From NCBI GenBank assembly GCA_044379485.1, contig JBIPOE010000006.1:39339-103338 (forward strand): a DNA stretch of 64,000 nt, read 5' to 3'. The notes beneath the pieces are model-generated. The model had not been told where the DNA came from. It saw only the letters and a program-made list of their open reading frames with translations, and did not search any database. Source of the stretch: CAMDMI01 sp044379485. Lineage in GTDB: Bacteria > Bacteroidota > Bacteroidia > Cytophagales > Flexibacteraceae. A program made the translations under genes and the position numbers. Positions 26,683-38,600 of this stretch are shown piece by piece; position 1 is the first letter of the stretch, and the number at the start of each line of letters is the position of its first letter.

Positions 26683-29600
26683 ATGAAGCAAAATTGGTAC
26701 GAAACCAGATTTTACTTCATTGGCTTAATGGTGCTGATATTCAGCTTGGTAACAACCAAAAACACACTAGGCCAGTGCATAAAAGTGAAAGACCCTGTTT
26801 CAGGGCAATGGACCAAAACTCCGCAAAGCTATTTGCGTTGTCCTACGTTGCTAGACCCAATTCCAGGTACGGTTACCATTAACTTTCAAACTCCAGCTTC
26901 CAACTTTACTGTGGACTGGGGAAATGGGGACATTCAAACCTATCTTGGGCCTCAGGCTGCAGTAAGTTATACCTATCCAACAGCTTCACTTTTTAAATTC
27001 AGAATCAGCTTTCCGGGCTGCCCTGATTCATTGAAGGGGGTATATGTAAATGAAAGAAACATAATTGCAGGAGGCGTAAGTGTGCCAGGAGTGGGTTTTA
27101 TAGTGCCACCTGCGGGAGTTTCCAATAAAAGATGTGTACCCGAAGACCTTACTATTATTAATGGTTCCCCAGGCATGAATGGTTATACCAAATGGTTGTT
27201 AGAGTGGGGAGATCAGGAACAAGACACAATTGGAAACGATTTTATGCGATCTTATACGCACAAATATTTGCCGGGCACAACAGGTTGCTCATTGCAAATC
27301 AGAGTAACGTATTTAAACGGTTGCGGGGTAAATCCAATAAACAGACCCAGGGCTTCTTATGGTGACTATTTTTTCAAAGATATAGATTCGGCCGCCATAT
27401 CGCCGGCTTCAATTATTTTATGTGCACCAACCGATGTTGCAATAAATGACATTTCAAAATTGAATTGTCTGGATAGTGTTGATAGACAATTGCTTTGGAA
27501 AAGAACCGGAGGTTTTGCAGCTGATTTGCCTTATCCTGGAAACAATGTTTTCAGACCTTACAATGGAGTTAACCGTTTAATGAACATTCCTGCAGGTTCC
27601 TTTTTTCCAATCCCTTCAGATAGTACTTATAACCTGAGAATGGTGATCAGAAATACTTGCGGAGACGATTCAGCCGATGCAACCATCAGAATTGTTTCGC
27701 CAACCAAACCAAACTTTGCCGTTATCAACAACAATACCTGCCCGGGTGAGCAAATGAACTTTTCCAACCTTACAAGTCATAGGCCTTTTCAATCTTACAG
27801 ACTTGATTTTGGAGATGGTACCATTTCTAACCTTGGATTTTCTGCAACTTTTTCTCACACCTATGCGATTGGAGGTACCTATAAAGTTAAAATGTGGTCT
27901 TTGGTTAATGGCTACAATGGTCAAACCTGCCGTCTTGTTGATAGCATAACTGTTCAGGTAAAAACAACCATTTCACCTGTTATTACAGTAAGCCCAAAAC
28001 TTGGATGCGATACCTTAACTGTTCGACTTGAAAATAGATCAAAGTTTACTACTGGTGCTGTTTGGCGAGGTTGGGAACTTGGCGGAAATCCATTAATAAC
28101 AGCTGGATCAGCAGTTTTACCTTCATTAATCAATTTTATTCAGGCCCGGGTTATAAGTACAAATCTTGCTGATAGTTCTGCTGTTGTAAGATTTAACCAG
28201 CCAGGTCGATATATCATTCGTTTAAGGGCTCAGTCATTAGGATGCCCTGAAATATCAGATTATGATACCGTTGACGTATATCCATCACCTGTTCTGAGAT
28301 GGAGAATTCCTTCAAAAACTATTTGTTTGGGGAATTCAATTACAGTTAGAGATAGCTCCAGTGTAATACCATCCGTAAACTCCAGCAGACGAGGCTTAAG
28401 AAGCAACTGGAATCACATTTCATGGAAATTACAAATGGGTGACGGAACAGTTTATAATTCATCCTCTAACATTACAGGAAACTTTAGCGATGTGCAGGGA
28501 ACCGACCGTTTAACTTCGCATACGTATTCAAATCCAGGTACATATTGGGTAAAATTGTCTGTTCAAGCTCCAGACAGATGTCCTAAAATTGATTCCATGA
28601 GGGTAACAGTTTTACCAGCAGCTGTACCAAATTTTAAATGGACAAGAGATATTTGCAGCCCAGGTTTGATCACTTTTATGAACCAAACCAATGGCTCATC
28701 TCAAAGATACGAATGGATAATAAAAAGAGGAACCGTTTTGATAGCCAAGGAAGTACGTCTTGCAAAAGATACGTTTTCGTATGCACTTCCATATTTCCCA
28801 CCTGGAGATTCAACTTTTTATTTTGTAACGCTAAGGGCAGTTTCTGGTACTTCACCAGATACTTGTGTGGCTTCCACAGCTGCAATTCTTATCAAAATTC
28901 CACCATCCAAACAAGCCGCTTTTTCTGCTTCCAGATTAGATGGTTGTACACCAGTTAATGATGTTGTTTTTGTAAATCAGTCTATTGGAATTCCAACTGA
29001 TGGTTCCCACACTTACACATGGTCTTTTGGAAACGGAAATACTTTTGTGGGTGAAAATCCGCCATTGCAAAACTATGTTAACAATGGCACGAATTTCAAA
29101 AGAGATACGATTAAATTGTCCATAACCAGCAATGGATCATGTGTTTATAGAGCACAAAAGATAATTACCATCTATCCGATGCCAAATCCGGCAATTGTTG
29201 CTCCGGCTGAAGTTTGTCACAACACACCAATAACTTTTGCGGCCACAGGAAATGGAATTGGTACCTACGATTGGTCATTTGTAGAATTGGATGGCACCAA
29301 CAGCAGTTTGCCAAATCCTGTAAGGACTTTCAATAATACTGGTACACTTCCAATTCAATACAACATAAAGTTAACAGCCACTACCGTTGCTGGCTGTGTG
29401 GATACAATTGTAAAAGCAATTATAGTAAACCCAAGACCTTCAGCATCTTTTACTGCAACCCCTGAAGCCGCATGTGGGGCGTCTCCGGTTATTTTTGATG
29501 CTTCAAGTTCAGTAGCTGCCAGCACCTATTCATGGAACTTTTCTGATGGAACTTCTGGAATTACAGATACTACAGAGGCAGTAGTTGCACGCTTCTTTCC

Positions 29601-32600
29601 TGAAAATACCACTACAAATGACAGATCTTATAACATTTCATTGACTACCAAATCTGATAAGGGTTGCCCAAGTCCTGTTGCTACCAGAACTGTTAGAATA
29701 AGACCAACGGTTATCTCTGATTTTGTGGCAGACAAGAAAGTCGGTTGTAATCCATTGACGGTAAATTTCCTCAATTTCAGCTCTCAAACAGATGATAGCT
29801 ATACCTGGTATGTAAATGAATTGGGTGCACCAGGTTTGGGCGTTCCAAGTATTCCAAATCAACCAAACAGAGGTTTTGTATATACTTTTTACAACAATAG
29901 TTACTATACAGTTTCCAAATTTGTAGTAACCCTTGTTGTAAAAGACGACAATGGAAACCCGATTTGCGAGGCTTCAAAATCTGATACCATCACTGTAAAT
30001 CCTACACCTTTAGCGGCTTTTGTAAGAGATCAGGTTTTGCCATCAACGCTTTGTTCACCTACTTCTATGCGGATAAAAGCCACTGGAAGCCAAGGCGCTA
30101 CAAATTATTCCTGGACATTTTCTGACAATTCAGCAGCTATAAATGCTAGCGACAGTCTTCCATTTTTCAGAACATTAACTAATAATGGCACCAGCGTTCT
30201 TCCATATACCATTCAACTACTTGTAAAAAACAGTTTTGGTTGTGTAGATTCTGTAAATCAAACTATTAACCTAAGACCAAAAGTAACGGCTGCCGCCACA
30301 GTTGACAATATCATAGGATGTTCTCCTTTGGTTTCAAATTTTGTAAACCAATCTTCAGCCTCCTCGGTGAGTTATACATGGTATAGAAATGGCTTACCTG
30401 TATTCTTTAATAAAGATATTCCGGCTCAGACTTTCTTAAACAATTCAGCTACAGATACAGCCTTTTACAACGTTTTTGTGGTAGCCAGAGGTCAGGGCGA
30501 TGTTTGTATTGATACCTCTTCAAGTTTGTCTATCAAGGTTTTACCAAAGCCAACGGTTGTTTCAGTAGCCAATCCAAGTAATGGTTGTTCCCCATTGAAA
30601 GTGAAGTTAAATGCATTGGGTACCATTGGTGGTGTTTCATATTCCTGGTTTGTAAAAAGAACAACCGATCCAAATTACACTTTGATCCAAACTTCAAACT
30701 CAGCTGATGAATTTGAACATACATTAATCAATTCCAGTCTGGCCGCTGTTAATTTCCAGGTGAAATTGGTGGTAACCGGTTTGGGCTCTTGTCCTGATTC
30801 CAGCATCACTACAGTAACAGTTTTTCCAGATGTTGTTCCAACATTTAGTTCTTCTTTGGTTTCAGGATGTTCTCCAATACGACCTAAATTTACCATTACT
30901 TCTTCGGGCCCAATCGGAACAACTTACGTTTGGAAGGTGGATAGTATTCCGCAATTTGATCCAACCCCTGCTGAATTTGAATATACTTTTGCTGGCCAAT
31001 CTGATACAAGCAATACAGACTATCTGGTTACGCTTCAGGCCATTAGTTCAAGCGGTTGTTCAAGGGATGTGAGTACCACTATTTCGGTTTTTCCAAAACC
31101 GTCTCTTGATTTGGTCATTGTAAGTTCACCAATTGTTTCCTGTTCTCCGGTTTTGGCTTCATTTTTCCCAACGGTAAAAGGACCAATTGGAACCTTAAAA
31201 TGGATTTTTGACAATTCAGACTCTCTGGTCACTACCAAAGATACTGCGATTACCAGAGTTTATGTCAATTCAGGAACTCTTCCCTCTGTTCAGGTTGTTA
31301 AACTGAAATTAGAAACCGTAAATGGTTGTAAAATAGAGGTAAGCAAATCATTTTCTGTCAATCCGGGCGTGGTTGCCGGGTTTAGCCAATCTGCCACTGA
31401 AGGTTGTTCTCCATTGGCTGTAAACTTTGTAAATGACGGTTCTTCTGCAGGTGCAAATATTTTTGAATGGTATGTAGATGGAATTCTCGTTGGAAATTCA
31501 GCCATTGGTATTAACCAAACTTTTACAAATGGTTCGTTTTCTGCAACCAAGCTTTATACCATTCAATTGGTTGCCAAAAATAGTTCATCTCCAACCTGCG
31601 TAGACACTGCAACCAGATTTGTTACAATTTACCGAAAGCCCGAGGTAGTTGCAAGCGGATTTCCATTGGATGGTTGCTCGCCTTTGCGCACAAGTTTGAC
31701 CGCTAGCAATTCTCAGGGAGGTGTATTGTATGAATGGTATAAGAAATTGAGCAATCAATCTGTTTATCAACTTGATACTATTTTATATAATGGCAATGCT
31801 TTTGACCGGGTATTTACCAACTCAACAGGTTCGGTTCTGACTTACAATTTAAAAGTTGTAGTAACAGGTGGTGATGGTTGCAAAGATTCTACCGTAGTTT
31901 CAGTTAACGTTTCTCCTCAAATGCAGGCTAAGTTTACGGTTTCTCCTGATACAGTTGGTTGTGCACCACATGCTGCTGTTTTTGCAAATGGAACCACAAG
32001 TCCTGCTGCCAATAGCTACCAATGGATTGTAGATGGTGTAGGTGTAAGCAATTCTCCTGCATTTTTGAGTTATTCTTTTGACAATACATCCAACACAGAC
32101 GCCAAGGTTTACAATGTGCAATTGGTTGCTTCAAATTTAACTTTTGGTTGTCCTGACACAACAGTTCAAAATATTACCGTTTGGCCAAGACCGCTTGTTA
32201 ATCAAGTAATTACAATGGATCCTGTCACAGGTTGCAGCCCGGTAAATGTTGGATTTCAGCCAATTAATTTTGTTGGAGTTAGTACTTTCTTTTGGTATTT
32301 ACCCGATACAATAGTTACAACTTTGGATACAGTTATTACCAGAAGCTTTGTTAATAATACTGTACTTCCCCAAACCAAATGGGTAACTTTAAAAGCCTTA
32401 AATAATTTTGGATGCTCTGCAGAGAAAACCAGTAATTTTCAGGTTAATCCCAGAGTAGATGCTTCATTTACCGCTTCCAGAGATTCAGTTTGTTCACCAG
32501 CTGAAATTACATTTTCCAATACTTCATCTCCTGGGGTAAATGTTGCAGAATGGTATGTAAATGGTGTTTTTAAAGGAAATAGCCTAAGCGGCATTACGGA

Positions 32601-35600
32601 ATTGTTTGAAAACAACGATTCCATTCCAAAGCAATTTACCATTCGTTTGGTTGTCAGAAATTCAATTACAACGGCTTGTGAGGACACTGCTTCCAGGGTA
32701 ATAACAGTTTTTCCAAAACCATTGGCGGGTAACATTTTTGCTTCAATTGAGAACGGATGTTCCCCGCTTCAAGTTGATTTCTCCGGTTCAGCTCAGTTTG
32801 CAAACCGATACATTTGGGATTTTGGAGATGGAACAATTATTGACACAAACGCTCAACAGGCAAATCATACTTTTTACAACCTGAATTCAACCATCAATGC
32901 ACAGGTTACCGTTTGGCAGGTTGCAATCAATCAATATGGTTGTGCAGACAGCACATTTACAATAGTGAATGTAAGACCAAATGTAATCGCTGGTATAATT
33001 GCCTCTGATTCTGTTGGTTGTAGTCCTCTTTCTGTTTCATTTTCTGGTGCGGCTTCAGTAAACGCCAATTCATACAGTTGGGATTTTGGTTCCGGAAGCA
33101 CTGCAGCCGGATCAAGTGTCAGTAGAATTTTTACCAATAATAGTGATACCACAAGAACCTTTAGCGTAAGGTTGATAGCAGATAGAGCTGGAATTGGTTG
33201 TCCTGACACCGCTTTTGTTTCAGTAAAAGTGAATCCAAAACCAATTTCCGATTTTTATGGTAGTCTAAATGCTGGTTGCCAACCACTTAAGGTAAGCTTT
33301 GCCAGTAATTCAGCATTGGCTGTTTCCGGGTTTTGGGTAATTACAGGTGGCCCTTCCATAGATACCCTTCAAGGTTTGGCTGGATTTGATTCTACTTTTT
33401 CCAACAATACTTCTTTAAATCAAATTATTAAAGCAGAGTTGTTTGTGAGTTCAGAGAAAGGTTGTATTGATCAGTCTTCTAAACTTATTACAGTAAGTCC
33501 ATTTGTGAATGCAGATTTTATCCAAAGTGCCGATTCTGGTTGTACACCTCTTGCGGTTAACTTCACAAATCTTTCTGCACCTGGTTCCTCAGCGAGTTGG
33601 TTTGTGGATGATGTTTTGGTGAACAATGCAGCTAGCCAATTCAATTATAGTTTTGTGAATTCTACACAAGATGTTAAGATTTTTGAGGTTAAATTGTTGG
33701 TGGCAAGCGTGTTGAATGTAGGTTGTATGGATACCGCAGTTAAGTATATTAAGGTATTTCCAAAACCAGTTGCAGGCGTTTTGGGTGCCGTACCTGACAA
33801 CGGCTGTTCTCCAATATTGATTAGCCTTTTCAGCAACGCATTGGGCGCTACAAGTTATCAATATGATTTCAACGATGGTTCTGTTCTAGATACCAATGTG
33901 GCCACAGTAAGTCATTCTTTTGTAAACAACGCAAGTCTTATTACCAGAACCTTTAATGTTAAGCTTTTGGTAAGCAATGCATTTGGATGTTCAGATAACA
34001 CTTCGAAACTCGTAAGTGTGAAGCCAACAGTTAAAGCGGTTATCAATTCATCTGATACTTTGGGCTGTACGCCTCATTCAGTTGGTTTAAGTGGTTTAAA
34101 TTCAGTGAATTCAAACATTTATACCTGGGATTTTGGAGATGGAACCAATTCAAGTCTTGCTACGCCGGTTAAGGTTTACAACAATCTTTCAGACACCATT
34201 CAAAACTATACAGTTTCTTTGGTAACAGACCGAACTGGCATCAATTGTCCTGACACCACAACTTTCAAACTTAGAGTTTACCCTAAGCCGGTTGCTGATT
34301 TTGCGCCAAATCCAACGCTTGGATGTAATCCATTGCCAGTAACAATTACCAATCTTACAACAGGATATACATCAGCTACTTATACATTCTCCGGAAATGG
34401 ACAAACCTCAAATGTGCCTGCAACTGCAGCCAATTTTGATACCATTTTTGTAAATGACCAAAGTAACTTAAATCTGGATGTTGAAATTAGCCTTACTGCA
34501 ATCAATCAATTGGGTTGCACAGATACTAAAACCAGAAGTGTAACCATTTATCCGGATATAAAGGCCGCATTTAACCAATCGGCATTTACAGGTTGTGCAC
34601 CTTTAAAAGTTAGATTGGCAAACCAATCAAATGCAGGAAACACTGTTAAATGGTTTGTAAATGGAGAATTGGTAAGTACTACGCCAGGTACATTAAACTA
34701 TACGTTTGATAACACCGGTTTTACCAATAGGATTTACAAAGTTCAATTGGTAGCAAGTTCTGCACTTGCTCCACAGTGTACGGATACAGCATCCTCAATT
34801 GTTTTGGTGTATCCGAAACCTGATGCTGGCATTCTGACTGCCATCCCGGAAGTTGCCTGTAGCCCAGCCAATATAGATTTTATTGGTGGAGCTGTTGGGG
34901 CCAATCAATTCAATTGGAATTTTGGAGATGGGGCAGAGTTCGATTCTTCAAGTCAAAGTGTAGGCCATGTATTCTTCAATAACAACTCATTGAATAACAG
35001 GATTTTCAGAGTAAGGTTGGTGGCAAAAAATTCAGATGGTTGTACAGATACTACTTTCAAAAATGTAACCATCAGACCTTTGGTAGGTGCCACTATCATT
35101 TCAAATGACAGCATTGGTTGTACACCTTTCTCAGCTTCATTCTCAGGTTCACAATCATCCAATGCCAATCAATATGAATGGGATTTTGGTGGATTGGGTA
35201 CCAGTACTTTGGTGAATCCAAACTTTGTATTTGTAAACAATTCTGACAGTATGGAATGTCATAACGTAAGATTGATTACAGGTAAAGCAGGTATTGAGTG
35301 TTCGGATACAGCTTACTTCAGGGTTTGCGTAAATCCGAGACCAATTCCTGATTTTAGTATCAATCCAAGTTCTGGTTGTCAGCCACTTGCTGTTAGTTTT
35401 ATCAACCAATCACAATTGGCAGATTCATCGGTTTGGGTTTTAAATTCAAATGGTTTCCAAACTGAAACTAGTGCTTTAAACTTTGATACCATCATTGAAA
35501 ACGTATCATCCCAGATTAAAAATGTTAGGGTTACTTTGTTAACTTATACTAGCAAAGGTTGTGTAAACAGCATCGAAAAGCAGTTTAATGTTTCTCCATT

Positions 35601-38600
35601 TGTTCAGGCTGGTTTCGTTCAAAACCTGGATTCAAACTGTTCTCCGCTTAGGGTTCGATTCACAAACCAATCAGCTGCTGGAAATCTTGTAGAATGGTTC
35701 GTTGATGGTCAATTGGTGAGCACTGTTCTCAATAACTTCAGCTATTCATTTGTAAACAATGGATTTACAAATAAGACCTTTGAAGTGAAACTGATTTCAA
35801 GGTCAGCCCTTGATCCAAATTGTACGGATACTGCGTTTTCCACCGTTACTGTTTTTCCAAAACCAAACGCTGGTGTTATCAATGCCATGCCAGAAATTGC
35901 CTGTAGTCCGGCAAAAATAGATTTTGTTGGAACCTCTGTTGGTGCCACTCAATTCAATTGGAATTTTGGAGATGCAACAGAATTGGATACCACTGCTCAG
36001 GAAGTTTCACATGTGTTTTCAAACACCAATTCTATCAACAATAGAAACTTCAGAGTTAGATTGATTATAAGTAATGTTCAGGGTTGTTCAGATTCAGCAT
36101 ACAAAAATGTAACGATCCGACCATTGGTTAGAGCTGCCATTTTATCAAACGATAGCCTTGGTTGTACGCCTTTTCAGGCTGCATTTGTTGGTTCACAATC
36201 TACCAATGCCAACCAATACTTCTGGGATTTTGGTGGACTTGGCAGCAGCACTTTAATGAATCCTGTATTTACATTTGTAAACAACACTGATACAACTGAA
36301 TGCCATACCGTAAGGTTAATTACTCAAAAGTCAGGTGTTGAATGTGCAGATACTGCCTATTTTAAAGTATGTATATACCCACGACCTACTCCTGAGTTTA
36401 ATATAAATCCGGTTTCTGGTTGTCAGCCACTTGCCGTTAATCTTACCAACCAATCGCTTTTGGCAGATTCATCGGTTTGGGTATTCAATTCTAATGGATT
36501 TCAAACCAGCATATCCAGCCAAAATTTCGATACCATTGTAGGAAACAATACGGCTCAAATCAAAACTGTAAAGGTTACCTTGTTCACTTATACCACCAAA
36601 GGTTGTGTGAATAGTATAGAAAAACAATTTACTGTTTCTCCTTTTGTTAAAGCAGATTTCAGCCAAAGTCAGGATTCAGGTTGTTCTCCATTGCCGGTTT
36701 CTTTTATAAATCTTTCATCAGCTGGAAGCTCTGCTGCCTGGTATGTAGATGGAACCCAGGTTTCAAGCTCAAACGGTTCGTTTAATTTTACTTTTGTAAA
36801 CAACAGCACCCAAATCAGAGAAGTTGAGGTAAAACTGATTGTAAGAAACAACCTTGCGTCCTCATGTACAGATACCATTACCAAAAAGATTTATGTTTTT
36901 CCAAAACCAGAAATCGGGGTAATCAGTGCTTCTCCCGAATCAGGATGTTCTCCTTTGTTGAGCCAGCTTTCAGCCACTCCAAACATGGGCAACCGTTTTA
37001 TCTGGGATTTCAGAGATGGAACCACGCTTGATTCCAACTTATTAACCGTTTCACATGAGTTTGTTAGTTTTAATCCATCCGCAAATCTTCCTTTCAATGT
37101 TAGGTTAATCGCCATTACAGACAAAGGATGCACAGACACCGCCTCAAAAACTTTGCTGGTTAGTCCGTTTACCATTGCAAGAATTGGTATCGCTGATTCC
37201 GTTGGTTGCTCACCTTTGACCATGCAATTGGCTGGTGCACTTTCTCAGAATGCCAACCGGTTTACCTGGGATTTTGGAGATGGTTCCAACTCTTCTTTGG
37301 TAGCAAATCCTGTAAAAACTTTTACCAACAACACACAATTGGAAGCGGTTTACAATGTGCGCTTAATTGCCTCCCGATCAGGATTTAGCTGTCCGGATAC
37401 TGCCTATAAAACCATCCGGGTTTTTGCAAATCCAAAAGCTAGTTTTTCTGCCAATGTGTATTCCGGTTGTGGGCCATTGCCTGTTCAGTTTGTGAACAAT
37501 GCGGAATTGGCTGATTCTACCATGTGGGTTATTTCAAGTCTTGCGGGTGTGGATACTTTATTCACTAATGCAGCAAACTGGGATACCACATTCAGCAATC
37601 CATTTTCACAACAAATGAATGTACGTGTGGAACAACATGTCTGGACCAACAGTGGCTGTTACAATTCTCTGGTAAGAAATATTTTGGTTAATCCGGATGT
37701 GAAGCCTTTGTTTGCAGTTTCCGGAAATGGCTGTTCTCCACACAATGTACAGTTTACGAACCTAAGTACCAATCCAGGTGGTGCTTATCAATGGACATTT
37801 GGTGATGGAACTCCTGCTTCAACGGCCTTTAGTCCATCGCATTTGTTTATCCACAATGGAGGAAAAGATACCACATTCACAGTTTCAATGTTGGCCATCA
37901 GTAATCCGGTTTTCAGCCCGGCTTGTAACCAAACTTTTACATTTCCTGTGAAGGTTTTTGCCAAGCCAGTACCAGATTTTAGCATTAGCCCACAAATTCT
38001 GATTTTGCCACAAACATCAGCCAGTTTTACGAATCTGACACCAAACAGGACGAATTGGAAGTACAAGTGGACTTTTGGAGACAATACTAAAGATACGGCC
38101 AATGGTCTGGTGGTTGAACACAATTACGCATCTATTGTAACTGAATTGAGCAATACAAGTGTGAACATTAAAATGCTTGCTTACAGTCCAAACGGTTGTA
38201 AAGATTCTGTTTCCAAAACGCTTGAAATCAGACCTGTTAAACCAGTAGTAAGCTTTGAGCCAGATACCAGCGGCTGTGCTCCATTATTGGTTTCTTTCGA
38301 AAACAAATCAAAATATGGCTCCCAATATCTCTGGACTTTTGGTGATGGAACTACAAGCACTGAGCAAAATCCATCTAAGCGATATGAGCAAGCGGGTGAA
38401 TACTCTGTATCATTGAGAGTTATTGGTCCTGGTGGAGAGGAAACTTTGAAGCGAAACAACATCATTCAGGTTTTTGAGAATCCGGATGCAGGGTTTACAA
38501 CAGTACCAAAGGCACCAAGAGCATTGAGGATACCAGAAGAAAAAATGAACTGCTTTGTGCGTTATCCGCAACCAGGATGGACCTATGAGTGGAACTTTGG

